In this document: piece after piece, positions 1 to 12,370 of the stretch | Position numbering within the stretch: the stretch's first letter is position 1 | How the letters are laid out: every line of letters begins with the position of its first letter | NCBI GenBank assembly: GCA_035578905.1 | Contig: JAQJVL010000609.1 | Coordinates: 244,001-308,000 of the forward strand | DNA from: Stictocephala bisonia | Taxonomy: Eukaryota > Arthropoda > Insecta > Hemiptera > Membracidae | Reading direction: 5' to 3' | Length of the DNA stretch: 64,000 nt | Position numbers and translations under genes: made by a program | The notes under the pieces: generated by a model | Seen by the model: only the letters and a program-made list of their open reading frames with translations | Database searches by the model: none | What the model was told of the DNA's origin: nothing

Positions 1-1090
1 AGAAAATATGAGAACTTCCAATTGTGAAATGATTTTGAAATGTTCTCACTTGTGAAATCTTACCAAAACCAAATCAACAGTTTGCTTTCTTTAGAGACGC
101 TAATAAAATATTGTCCATAAAACATAACCTCAAAATTCATTTGAATAATGCAGTTACATACAATATGTCAATAAACCACTTCTATTGAACCCTTTCAATG
201 TTTTTTATGTCTTTCAAAGCCAGTGGAAATTTTATTGATTATTTGTTATGGGACAACGGTCCAAACCATTTATATATTAATAGATTCATAACGAATATGT
301 CCAGTCCATTAATTCTTTATTGGATTTTTGTGCACCTTTATTTTTAGGGAAAAGCAGTACAGCAATAGATTGTCTATGGAACACAACATGAGAAAAATAA
401 AAAATAAACAGATCGTCAACAAAACAAAATGACTTACTCGTGGCTATCCATCTTCACACAAAAAATGCTAATGGATCTTCGTATAAACTATAATCTATTT
501 TCTTTGAAAAAACGTAACACCTACTACAATATTACAAATTTTTCTACAGGTTTTTGATCATTTAAACAAGAGAATTCACTAAAACTGTCTTGAAGAAATC
601 AGATCACGTTGTGTTAACTACGCCCCAGTATAAAATAACCTCTATAAGTTATACATATAGGCCCCACCACCAAATAATATTGTCGTCTGCAAGGAGTAAG
701 GAACGAGTTGGCATTTAGGCGCGGTTGTGACGGTAGATTAACCTCACTTCCGTTTCCTCTACATTGCTTAAGCGACTCCTATAAATCAGGCCAACTAGTG
801 GCTGTTGCAAAATATTGTTTATACGCCTATCTATTCTGACAATAGCTGATCAGAGAGGGTCAAGGCAACGGGGACGACTCATCGCCAACAAAATACAGAA
901 TATATTGTTTTCGTAGTTAAAGAGGATTGACGAAACGAAGTTTTCACAGTTGTCTCCAAATGTGTTATTTCTCAATTATTACTCTGATATTGTCACAGGT
1001 AATATAATTGATATACATTTATTTAAAAAGGCAATGTCCACACAGAATGGAAGTCTACGTAATAAAGTTCACCCATACTCTCTAAGGCAG
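1..1090. other. AT-rich non-coding DNA, nothing recognised
   Basis: No open frame with coding character, splice-bounded exon or repeat that I can name. A slightly GC-richer patch lies around 690-790. The last 100 bases lead into the 56-bp minisatellite. Confidence 0.5.
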
Positions 1091-1091
1091 G

Positions 1092-1925
1092 ATTCATGTG
1101 GAACTATACAAAACACCTTCGGCTTATCCACCCACCTTACAGTCAAGAGGAAACGGCCAAGACATATTTCAGCCTATCCACCCACCTTACAGACACGATT
1201 CACGAGGGAACGGACTAGACACCTTTAACCTATACACCCACCCTTCAGACAAGACTTGCGAAGGAACTGCTCAGACATCTTTAACCTATCCACCCACCCT
1301 TCATACATGACTTAGGGGGGATCTGCTAAGACATCTTTAACCTATCCACCCATCCTTCATACATGACTTAGGGGGGATCTGCTAAGCCATCTTTAACCTA
1401 TCCACCCATCCTTCATACATGACTTAGGGGGGATCTGCTAAGCCATCTTTAACCTATCCACCCATCCTTCATACATGACTTAGGGGGGATCTGCTAAGCC
1501 ATCTTTAACCTATCCACCCATCCTTCATACATGACTTAGGGGGGATCTGCTAAGCCATCTTTAACCTATTCACCCACCCTTCATACATGACTTAGGGGGG
1601 ATCTGCTAAGACATCTTTAACCTATCCACCCATCCTTCATACATGACTTAGAGATGAGCTCCAAGGACACCTTTATCCTATTCACCCACCCTTCGGACAC
1701 GACTCAGTGGGGTGCTTCTAAAACACCTTTAAAACTATTTATCCACCCTTAAGACAATAATTAGAGGGGGAGCTGCTAAGACAACTTTAACCTATACACC
1801 CACGCTACAGTCATGACTCACGAGGCATGTGACAAGTCACATTTTTACCCATCCATCCACCCTGCACACAGAACTCACGAGAGAACTGCCATGACACGTT
1901 TCGGCCTATCCACCCACTCTATATA
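1092..1925. repeat. 56-bp minisatellite, about 15 copies
   Basis: The unit contains CTATCCACCCATCCTTCAT, ACATGACTTAGGGGGGATC and TGCTAAGCCATCTTTAAC. The CTTAGGGGGG phrase recurs at 1311 and 1367, giving a period of 56. Central units (about 1300-1640) are nearly identical. Units towards both ends (1092-1300 and 1650-1925) have diverged, the usual pattern when an array homogenises from its middle. The short open frames across it are a by-product of the repeat. Confidence 0.95.
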
Positions 1926-2702
1926 CATGACTAACAGGCCCTTCCATCTACCACACGGACACAGTTGATAAGCTATGAGACATTTTATTGCAGTCGTAAC
2001 ACAAAATACTAAATAACAGCGTTCACAAAATACTTTAGTCCAATCCAGTGTTCATTCACTTAAAAATGTTTTAATAACAAAATAATTTATTCACAGTCTA
2101 GTTATTCTTCGTTTTAATACAAAATGTACTGAGATAATACAAAATTCACTCTGAATTTTCATTTTATAACCTGAACTGATGGGGATAGTTTTGGCTATGT
2201 GAGAAATCTCTATTTTAAATGCGAATAAAGTAATAAATACAACATGTCAATGAAATTATTGATGACAACATGAACTCATTTGTCTGCAAATAAGTTGGCC
2301 CGTCTGGATGTCAATTCAAGTTGCGGAATTGGTTCAGAGGGCCGGGTCAACGAGTCTCGAGTGCGTCAGTCTGGGCTAGCCGGAGACCTCTCCTTACTCA
2401 GATGGCCAAGACATTACATCAACGAAGTGATTTTTGGGCTGGGATAGGTCTAGCTGTGTGTAGTTTTCAATTTTCCTAAGTCAATTCGCTAAGTCATGGT
2501 TTGTGTAAAATAGGTTCATTTGACTGGAGTTGCAACTTAGCCGCAAGAGTGTTTAAGAGTGTTCATTAGTTGGGTCTTCAATAACATCTAGCCCTGATGA
2601 TTTAAGAACATTGAGGCAATTTACTTTGTCCCTTAATTCCTTTTAATCCTACCTCAGTGCCAGTTTTGTTACAGATAAACCGAATTCATAACAACCCCTA
2701 AT
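1926..2702. other. AT-rich DNA with a GC-rich patch at 2320-2460
   Basis: Mostly featureless. The patch at 2320-2460 stands out in base composition and is open in one plus-strand frame for about 56 codons ending near 2450, but has no convincing splice sites or motif. It may be a decayed repeat; I do not call it a gene. Confidence 0.4.
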
Positions 2703-3030
2703 AGTGAAGTTTATTTAGTATTGTCGAATCTCCCCTCTACACAACTTCCGGACACTGAATAACACCCAACACGACATCCCAGACTTATCGAGAAGAATCC
2801 AAGCCGATAGCAACCATTGTGTGGTTGCCATGTCAGTTGTACCACCTACAATCTCTACAACACTTTGTTCCCAACTAGCTGGGTTACAGCACTGCACCAC
2901 TATCGCCTACAATGTCTACAACACTGTCCCCAACTAGCTGGGTTACATCACTGCACCACTATCGCTTACAATGTCTACAACACTTTGTCCCCAACTAGCT
3001 GGATTACAGCACTGCACCACTAGTGCCAAC
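2703..3030 (-). repeat. A2 dispersed repeat copy with a local 61-bp tandem expansion
   Basis: The phrases CTCCCCTCTACACAAC, GATAGCAACCATTG and CAACTAGCTGGGTTACAG match A2 copies at 22.5-23.4, 30.4-30.8 and 35.2-35.5 kb. Within it, a segment of about 61 bp (CTACAACACT...CCAACTAGCTGGGTTACA...CACTATCGC) is present three times between about 2842 and 3023. The other A2 copies have this segment once. Confidence 0.75.
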
Positions 3031-3039
3031 AAACTGTTA

Positions 3040-3170
3040 TAGGGTATCAGCTGATTACGACCTGCTGGTCATTGTCATTGGGCTAGGAATTAGCCTTTCT
3101 AAGGAACAGTGTGCATTGGTTTGTTACAAATACTACAGTCACTCTTCTGTACTCATTACCCTCATTTAAA
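3040..3170 (+). repeat. A1 SINE-like fragment
   Basis: Diverged match to the A1 body: ATCAGCTGATTACGACC, then GTCATTGGGC, then TTGTTACAAATACTACAG, in the same order as at 36500-36625. The tRNA-like head is missing. Confidence 0.55.
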
Positions 3171-3204
3171 ATCCATTTTCACGTTTATTTTGACAATGTA
3201 TTAC

Positions 3205-3480
3205 TTATAGATGAACTAGGGGACCCCCTGCACGTGCCAACCCCGACACTCGCAAATAAATAGATTAATTGTTCAACGTAACATCACAATATTAAATATA
3301 TTTACAGTATCTCACTCACACTACTTACGTTTCAACTATTTTTTTAGTATAAATAATACATTTTTCAAACTTATTCAATTTATTTGTTCTTGTTTAACAG
3401 CTGAAGATAAAACTTATAGTATAATCACAGATAACATGCATTAATCACAGAGCAGCTTTGTTATGTGGGATCAATAGTAC
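3205..3480 (+). repeat. dispersed repeat, pair member 1 (partner at 6180-6500)
   Basis: GGGGACCCCCTGCACGTG, GTGCCAACCCCG, TTTACAGTATCTCACTCAC and ACAGCTGAAGATAA occur in this order and recur, diverged, at 6191-6440. The two copies flank the signal-peptide exon at 5913-5984 in direct orientation. The family is not recognised. Confidence 0.6.
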
Positions 3481-5912
3481 AATGTCAAACATGCAAAATA
3501 AACATGTTTATTTATTTACAAAACCACTGTTATTAATTTACTAAGATCAATCAAATGTTATCCTTATGGAACAATCTTTAAGGGGTGGTTTCTACTCCTT
3601 AAGAATACTTTATCAAGATAAAAATACTTTACTTGCCTATTTAAGACCTAAAAACACAGTGTACAAAATTTCAGCTCTCTCCCTACGTGGGAAGTTGGAG
3701 AATTAGTAATGAGTGAGTGAGTCATCCAGTGAGGAATTTGCCTTATATATAAGATACAACGTTAAATTGTTGATTTTTATAACAGATACTAAACGTATTT
3801 GAATCCCTCAGAATTGTTTTTTATTTTTTAACTTAATTCAACAACAAATAAAGTACCATATTCTATTGGTAAAATACATAGTTAATATGTCGGTCTACTT
3901 TTTGGAGCTATTTATGCTGGAAATCAAACTGGAAATTTGGTCAAACGCTCGTACCTAAAGCCCTCTGATGTTTTTTAAACATTTATTACAACGATTAATT
4001 ACTTTGATAGCTTACTCACAAATTACTGAGTAGATTTATCGATTGAATCGACTATTTAGACTAACGAACTGTTTATAAATGTATAATATACTAAACATAC
4101 AAATATTTTGCAATTTAAAAATCAGTTGGTAACTTTGCAGATAAGCCAGCTGTGTTTTTGTTTCGGCGATCGCGGTCAATGGCGTGGGGTGGCCTATTTT
4201 GATAACGAAAACTTCGAACAAAGAATAATTAATTGTTTCATTCAAAAGCCATTTGAGCTCATTTAGTGAGTTAATACTCGCCTGTGGTGACGTAGGCTTT
4301 CTGCTGGACTGTCACGACGGAAACTTACGATGCACTGTTCACTCAGAGTGTGTCATGTGGCTCACCCACTCACCTACGCGCTAGTGGTTTGGCGGCGTAG
4401 CATTCCGTTCAGTGTAGAAAAGGGGAAATGTTCGAAAAATAACATCGATTTGCTCTAAGTCCTTAAATATATCGACTAATAATCTACTGAAAGTATATCG
4501 GTAGAACATCGTTTGTAGACTTAAATGTTCTATAATCATGCTGATAATACTATTAATAAGCATAATTAATCGTCTAATCAGCAAGCAACCTTCACACTTG
4601 CTTTATAATTATATTGCTATTTAACAACTGTTACTATGGACTGATACTAATTTCCTCTTTACACTTGTTTTTCTTTGTTTACCAAATAAAATTATCTTAC
4701 TTTGCATATTTTATTTCAGGTTAAAAGTAATTCTAGTGGAAAATGAGTTTTAATCTACCAGAGAGTTCCTCTGTATTAAGTAGTGCTCTAATAAATAACA
4801 AACCTTATTTTGGTTTATTAAAAATATTGGCTATGAACTATTTGCACTTTCGTAGCTTAATAACATTGAAAAAATTACGTGACATTAATGATGAGTCGTA
4901 TAAATTTTATTTTACTCCTAGCGTTTTAGCCTTTTATACTACCCATTATCCTTTTTAAAAAGCTTTAAAAACGTATTCGTTTTTGGTTTAACTGATTGCT
5001 TGGTAGCTCAAATAAGAAATCCATTACGCGCTTAAATCTATTAATTAATATAAATTTTTACATTTGTATTAAGAGGAGCATAAAATGTTATTATACTTTT
5101 GAAACAAGATAAATTTAAATTACACTAAAATGTGTAAATTTTCAGTACTGTATAACCATTAAACTAATCCTAACTTGGAAGTTATGGAAAATTCAATTTT
5201 ATATTCCTTTACTTGACAATTCGCCAAGTATATTTAACGGAGTTTGAATAATATACAAGAATATAAAAAAGGAAGGATGTATATTTCAATCTCATCATGA
5301 CTCTGAACTATCTCTGCCCACCCACTCTACGTACTGACTCCTGATTCGTTCTCCCATCCATTACGAGCCCTCCTACCTTTCCTACAGGCACTCAAATCCT
5401 CACTTATGTTAATATCGTAGGAAGTCATGGTTTTCACTTTTAATGGGGGTGGAGGTGTATTCACTAAGTGTTCTCACGTAGAAAATATTTAAAATCTAAG
5501 CCAACATTACGATCACAGAGTATTACGCATGCTCTTAATGCATTCTCTCGTCAGCGTCTGTACAAACATTTTCCCCGATGACCACATATTTATCTTTAAT
5601 ACAGAATCTATATTTTCCGATAGCAATCACGTCTAGGTGTTATCTAAGCTATATAACTGTTCCTTTCTTCTCTGTGATTCTAGTTAAAACACCGGCCAAT
5701 CAAGCCTAAAATCTGATAACCTTATTCAGTTTTAATTTTGATAGTGTAGTAATCAAATTTGTATACCTTACATAAAGAAATGAAAATTTGTTAAACTCTA
5801 TTTCAAATATAGTTGGAGATAAATTATTCAATTTATGAAGCTTAATCTTTAGTAATTCGTTTGTATTTAAATTAGTATTTATAACGATTTTATGCAGGTC
5901 TAAGTAACTTAC
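3481..5912. other. AT-rich DNA, mostly featureless; intron side of the 5.9-kb exon
   Basis: Downstream of the minus-strand donor at 5912, so probably intron of that gene. No further exon was found. Around 3560-3760 is a decayed patch with GTGAGTGAGTGAGTC that looks repeat-derived. A short pyrimidine-rich stretch lies at 5290-5400. Frames such as 4743-4958 have AT-driven composition and are not called. Confidence 0.45.
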
Positions 5913-5984
5913 CTTAGTAGCCTGAGTAGGGGGGACCACCAGAAGTGCGGCTGTCAGCTGGAGGCCTGCGACCCACCAATACAT
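5913..5984 (-). CDS. first coding exon of a secreted or membrane protein (signal peptide)
   Basis: Reading the minus strand from the ATG at 5984-5982 gives MYWWVAGLQLTAALLVV, then PPTQATK, then a textbook donor (AAG|GTAAGT, cut after 5913). The 24 residues form a classical signal peptide: short N-region, a hydrophobic core of about 14 residues, and a TQA cleavage motif two residues before the splice. The exon ends in phase 0. The ATG has G at -3. The longer open frame upstream begins at a GTG, so this ATG is the first in frame. Upstream sequence (5985-6060) is about three-quarters GC, unlike anything nearby, as expected for a 5-prime UTR or promoter. Later exons were not found and probably lie below 5.9 kb or outside the window. 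The protein family is not identified. Confidence 0.7.
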
Positions 5985-6060
5985 GGCAGTAAGTGCGGGT
6001 GAACAGCCGGCGGCTAGCCCGCCCCGCCACTCCCGCTCCCACCCGCACAACACACCGGAG
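5985..6060 (-). promoter_or_regulatory. GC-rich 5-prime UTR/promoter patch of the signal-peptide gene
   Basis: A sharply GC-rich block with GGGGCGGGC (a GC-box-like core) directly upstream of the ATG at 5984. No TATA box is visible. The transcription start is not defined. Confidence 0.4.
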
Positions 6061-6179
6061 AACTTTGGATACGTGCGGTACTGGGCTACAACTTACATAA
6101 TAATGGCAGGATCTGACATTGTTGATGATACATCATAATCACAGGTGTTAAGGGAACGACACAAAATGTATTAAAATAT

Positions 6180-6500
6180 AAGTAAAAGTAGGGGACACCA
6201 CTGCACGTGTCGCGTGCCAACCCCGTCACTCTCTGTGCTCGTGACTCCTCGGCATGTAAACTTTGACTTCAAATATTAGTAATTAAACTGTATTATTAAA
6301 ATCATATTTAAATTCATTTACAGTAGCTCACTCACTGCACTTGATTCGCACTCTACTTTTAGTATAATAATTATAAACAACCAATTAAGCCTATTTCAAA
6401 CGTTTTCATTTTTTTTAAAGCTGATGATAACAAACACACAGACAGACATGTAGCCTATTCGCTCTTTTATGATTAACTTGATATTTTACTGTGCTGCTCT
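6180..6500 (+). repeat. dispersed repeat, pair member 2
   Basis: Carries GGGGACACCACTGCACGTG, GTGCCAACCCCGTCACTC, TTTACAGTAGCTCACTCAC and AAAGCTGATGATAACA in the same order as 3205-3480. It is followed by a tandem pair of ACATTTTGTTTATGCCACCA-type words. Confidence 0.6.
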
Positions 6501-7365
6501 ATATTTTACCTAACAAATCATTTTGTTTATGCCACCATTTAACATTTTGTTTATGCCACCAGCTGGTCAATGAAAATTAATCTCCATAAGAAAAACATTG
6601 CAACTTTGACGCCGTGTAGGACGAAAACCTATGGGAATTTGAAAAATCTAACTCCGTTATTACTTAGAAATAAAAATTATCTTTTGAATAAAAAATTTTA
6701 TAAAAATCGGTCAAGTAGTAAGTTCAGAAAGTGGACTAAATGACCCGATTGTTTAATGTATAGAATATTTACAAATATTATGGTGGTTGATTTCGAAAAA
6801 CTAAGGGTTTAAGGAATTTACACTGGCCATTGTGAATCCATCTTATCTAAATGACAAAAGTTACCATAGTTCTTGTACGTTTTTGTACGTACAGTGTAAT
6901 GAATTTTTTTTTGCGTTACGTTCTTTTTTAACGTATTTCTACCAGCTCGTAATACGCTAAGCGAGAAACTAAGAAAGATATAGTTGACATGAATGTCAAC
7001 GAAAACAGATTGACAAACGTGTTTTGATTTTGGATCTTAAATAGTTCCTTCTGCTCTTTTTTCCATTTTTTATGTATAGTTTACAAGATTGTACCAAAAT
7101 TACAATAAAGCATTTTTGGACTGTCCATAAGCTAAAATATTCGAACAGAGATGTCTCAAACTATGGGTGGATCAGAGGACATGCAAATATTGACTTTAGA
7201 GTTAGGGATGGACATCCTACATAGCACTACATCGTTTAGATTCAGTTTGTTACTTGGTTGTTGTTGTGAGTTCATGTTTAATATGGTTTGGTTTTTATTA
7301 ATTTTGTTATCATTTTACTACATAAATTGTAATTAAAATTTGTGACATTTTGGGTTTTCAGTTTT

Positions 7366-7422
<57 letters not shown>

Positions 7423-10099
7423 TAAAAGTTAAACATAAAAATTATTTATAATTGTATTTAAATTCTCCGATAATTGTATTTTCTCCAAATAATTGTTCTT
7501 TTAAATAATTCTCTCTCCCTTCTTCTTTTTGTACAATACTCTTGGTCGTATCAGTTATATACAATGAAATTTGATACTCTGAAATCCTGCCCTCACACAG
7601 ATATGTTGTAATCGTGAGGTTATTTTATTAATTTCATTGTTCCTAAGTACATTATTTTGAATGAACGTATTTTTTTAAGTTAAACATAATTATTACTCAA
7701 CAGGAATGTAATTGAGGGAATGCAAAGGTGTTATACCTATTTTCAGTGTTTAATCAATTCAGATGGCCAGTAATAATTAGAACATGAATCATAGACTTCT
7801 GTTCTAAAAGGTTCTATTCATAGAACTATAGATTTTGTATGCCATTAAGAAATTGAATGAGAAAATACTCTGTTGAAAGATATGTCCCAACATCACAAAG
7901 ACATGTACAAAAAAAAGGATCATTTTTTAATATGGAAGTAGGTCATTAGTGCAAATAAATTTGTGTTTTACTTTAAGTGTTTCCTATTTTTCAATAGTAA
8001 GAAGAGGTCTTGAAAATATAGCTTTATTTCAATCAATGGTAGCAATGTTATTGTGTCTATTCAAGAACCTCCCTTTAAAAATATACTGAAATTTTGCAAT
8101 TCAAATAATGTTAACGTTATTATAAAACTAATTTTTTTGTGGCAACTTTTTTTCCATTATCATTTAATGGAGATTTCATCATAGATAGGGTCACAAATAT
8201 GTGTGATGGGTAAAGATGATGTGTGTAACTTTCGTTACTAACATCTACTAATTCTTAGAAATGTAAATTTAATATAGCCCAATAGCACTATAATAGCATT
8301 ATAGAATAGCACCATAGGAAATAAAATTTCAAAATCCTTAAGAGTTGTCTTCAATATTCTACAGTATTATTGCATTCTACAATAACTTCCTTTTCTGCAC
8401 TGAACAGATTAATTTTTTTTTATGTCATGAATATTTGTTTTACTTGCATAATTGATTTTTAATATTTGCAATTTTAAAAACATTTAGCTGATATTCTGAA
8501 AGTTTTATAATACACATATACAAAAATATTGTAAATTGAATGTGAATTGTTTACTTAGTCTCAAAATTTTAAACAAAACTTTATAATGAGTGACAAAGAA
8601 AAATTATTAATCTACAGCTAATAGATTTCTTTAAATTCACTTTATACATGGATGTACAGCAGGCAGTGTTATATTATTAAACCATATAATATCTAAGTTA
8701 TATCTCATTTTTGCCCGGAAGCTGGGGGTGGTTTTGTATAAAACAAACTTTTGAGTCTGACGTTTTAGATTTATTTTTCATTAAAATATTTAAAATGTAT
8801 TTTTAACATTAATCAATTTTCTGGGACTAATTAGATTCAAAAAATGTATTTTAAAATTTTCTAAAACTAAGACCATAAAATTGATTTTCTCTTGTTGAGC
8901 TTGACAGTTTGAATCTTAGTTTAAGATTGACATTTTACGTTAGATAATGTTTTCCCAAATTTAAGCCCATTTCCATTTTATGTCCAAATAAAAGTCTGAC
9001 AGCCTACTGGCCTTCGCTTTCTTCCCAAATGTACGGAGCCAATATGCGGCCCTAAGCTAACAAACCACTCACTCTACACAAAATATTTTACAATCTTCAA
9101 TAAACCATCCAATAACTGGTGTACTGATTGAACCTCTCCCCCCCCCCTCGGTGACGGCATTCATAGTAGCTATTCATATATAGCACATTTTATAGCACTA
9201 TACTACCACAGAGTAACTGTTTTCGAATTGCTTGTTTCCATTGTAAACATTGTCACATCATTTTCTGAAGTTTATGAACTATTTGCTTTTCAGCGTGTTC
9301 AGCGTTTAAAGACTGAGACTGGCTCTCTGTCAGTAGACAGAGAACCAAAATCATGCAAATGGTACTCTTTCTATCACTCCCGTTCATTATGTCACAGTAC
9401 CACAGTTTTCCCTACAACACGAGCACTCTATTTATAGTTTATAGGATGTATTTGTGATACCAGCTTTAAGGCTTGTATATGCTTAGACACTACCATCAAT
9501 ACTGCGCTATTGATTGACCTTAGACAACCTGCTGTATCTATCATCTATGTTTACTACATATAGTTTGAACAGTAAACTGTGTCTGAAACAGTTCGCCGTT
9601 TACTTACCTCTGAACTCATTCACTTGACAAAGTGAGTAGATTTTTACATTTACTTTACAAGGGCATTTTAAGAACACGTACTGGCTACATGGTAAAAATA
9701 CTAATTTAATGCAATGCCACAGTGATATATTTTTTACAAAATATGTGATAATTACAAAAATAAATTATTCTATTTGATAATTTACAAAAATATAAACTAG
9801 TAAAACTCAAAAACAACACAATAGTGACATATACTTATCAATAATATTTTATTTTATGCTCAACATATTCACAAAACCCTCAAATTCGCTCAGAATTGAA
9901 TTCCAGCTATCAACGTATGTTCCGAGATGAAGGAAAGTAAAAATTAAGTAAATCATCAGCTATAAAGGCCTTCCCATAAAAATTAATGCATGATTATGAA
10001 TTAACTCCATACATACAGCAACGCCTGAAAATAATTTTCTTAAATTGGTCCCTTGACCTAATCCTCAATAAAAACTATACTATTTGTCAAACAGGTAAA
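6501..10099. other. AT-rich intergenic DNA with a T48 tract
   Basis: No gene seen. A run of 48 T at 7372-7419 may be the tail of a minus-strand retroposed copy. C-runs occur near 9138. Open frames such as 7151-7336 and 9228-9437 lack splice context and coding composition. Confidence 0.5.
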
Positions 10100-10101
10100 T
10101 A

Positions 10102-10661
10102 TAGTGGAACTCCAACTATCCGAATCGCTGATTATCCAAATTGCTTTCAGAATGTCTTAAAAGAAAGTTAAAAACCCTCAGTTTTTCTTTTAATTTGCTC
10201 GGAAAAAACTAAAAGTGAACAACAACATTCAGTAATATTTTTAATTAAAAAAAAAAACATAAATTCCTTTCTCATAATAAATAATGCATAATATGGTTCA
10301 ATAAATACTGTACACTTTAACATCGTATTAAAAGAGCAAATCCAAATTCCGTTAGGAAATTTAATTCGATAGGGATACTGTATTGTCTACACAAGATATT
10401 GTCCTTCCCTACGACTACCGAATGCACGGCCTGCTGCCAAAAACGGACGAAGACAGTTAAACGGTTTAGTTTAAGTAAAATATATACTGTATTTAATCGT
10501 AATTAATTAATTATATAATACATACCCTTTCTCATTACAAATATCTTTTTACAGTAATTAAATAAAATAGACTGGTTTTTGACATAAATTAAATTATTTG
10601 CATTTTTGATTATCCGAATTGGGTCTGGTCCCAATTGATTCGGATAGTTAGAGTTCTACTG
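10102..10661. mobile_element. pogo/Tigger-like non-autonomous DNA transposon (MITE), 560 bp
   Basis: The left end reads TAGTGGAACTCCAACTATCC; the right end, on the other strand, reads CAGTAGAACTCTAACTATCC, followed on both by GAATC. A second GATTATCC motif sits inside both ends. Each end is bordered by TA (10100-10101 and 10662-10663), the Tc1/mariner target duplication. The CAGTNGAAC...TATCCGAA end is typical of pogo/Tigger elements (family knowledge). There is no transposase frame inside. Confidence 0.8.
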
Positions 10662-10663
10662 TA

Positions 10664-12214
10664 CTATCAATTTCTACTCTAAGAATTTGATTCATGAAAA
10701 CTGAAATAATTTTTTTTAATTACATACAATATTACGTTTTAATATAATTTATAGGTTATTGTAATAGAAATATTTACAGCTACGTATTATTTTATAAAAA
10801 TTACGAATACTACTAAAATGTAACATAAAAGTAAACAAACAAAACAGAACATTGGAAGTAATAAAAAATACATTAAGTACTGAATACAAATGAACAACTC
10901 ATAATAATAAATAATTCTCGACTAGAAACCCTCGTCCTTTGATATATTGTAGAAACAATAACATACTTTATGAGAAATCTTTTATGTGGTAGTTATTGTT
11001 ATTATTTGTTGTTTATTGTAGGTTCAACCTATAATAAAAACGTTGTTCATTAAACATTTCATATATTCTTGTAATGGTTTATTCATAAATTTATTTAGAA
11101 CTAACTACAAATAAATCATTTCAAATTATGAGTTTTTTTTGCGGTAAATGGAATTTGAAATTTAATTACCAAAATTTTATTTTTATTATTTAATTTGAAC
11201 TGAAGGGATGAAAATCAACAATCTACTAATCGTTTTGCATTACCCTTTGACTTCTATTTGAGAATTCTGGTGGTTTATCTTATTTTTAAACCTCCCATAG
11301 ATTTCATGAGTCGTGACAGACTAGAAAATCTATCTGATTTCAAAATCTATTCAAGTTTGCAGATATGCAGAAACCAAAAACTTAATAAATATTCCGATAA
11401 TGTTTAATAATGTTTAACTCACCTAAAAGATTTCTCATTTTAACCTATATTTGTTAGTATTATTCACCCAAATTAAAATAAACGTAAATTAAACGTGGTT
11501 AATATCTATTAATAAATAATAAATACAGTAATAAACAATAATAGCGATTATCGATAAATTATGTAAACTAAATTCACTGAGTGAACAAAGAAAACTTGTT
11601 CTGAACAATCTATACAAAAATATTACCAAGACTAGTCTGGAATTTGGCTAGGTGTACTACTTACTCTATTCTCACTAACAACTTTAACCTACATCCTATC
11701 TAATGGTGATTGTAACATCTCTATTTACAATTAAATACATATTTAAATATTTAAAATCTAATTTATTTAATCAGTTGCAACGGTGCGTGTATGTTTTAGA
11801 ATCTAAAACCTTGGAATCTGAAGAACAAACAAAAAAAACCTTGATCTGTAGTGAGCAAAATTTTGTTGATATTGTATAGCAAAAAAATAATAAAAATCTA
11901 CAGTATCCATACTGTCATAAAACACATTTCTCTTCCTTGTATTCTTTCCCTCTCTTACTCTCCTGAAGAAATTGCCAGTGGCACAGACAATTTGTGTGAT
12001 TTTGCGTTTCTTTTGTGTATGTTACTACTACTCTGGTATTAGTGAACTTGTCTTCTAAGGTAAGTTTGCTGATGTCCTATCTCTCCAATATACTAATTCC
12101 TGGCCTAGTGCCCTTAAACCTAACCTAAAATTCTTTCCCACAGTAATCCGTAAAGGATGTATCGAAGAATCTCATTGATTTCTGACATAAATCAGTTTGC
12201 AATAGGAGAGTGTA
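10664..12214. other. AT-rich DNA, nothing recognised
   Basis: Very AT-rich with many short A/T runs. The frame at 11851-12042 has no supporting splice sites and is not called. Confidence 0.5.
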
Positions 12215-12218
12215 CATG

Positions 12219-12370
12219 GGATCTCAGTGACTAACGCTCGACTTGAGCATGCCAATGCTGCATGCTCAAGTCCCCAATTGATCTAATTGCCAGTATTTCA
12301 CTCACCAAATAGAGTTCATGCACAGGCTTGCAGGGCCACGTAAACTGGAGAGTGAAATAAAGAAAGAAGA
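12219..12370 (+). repeat. possible tRNA-derived SINE head
   Basis: CTCAGTGACTAACGC (A-box like) is followed about 35 bases later by GCTCAAGTCCCC (B-box like), and then by a non-tRNA body. The arms do not fold into a complete tRNA, so a SINE is more likely than a gene. Confidence 0.4.

Noticed and set aside
5706..6053. 115-codon minus-strand protein around the signal peptide
   Set aside because: Starts at a GTG and reads through a consensus GTAAGT donor into intron; only 5984-5913 is kept.
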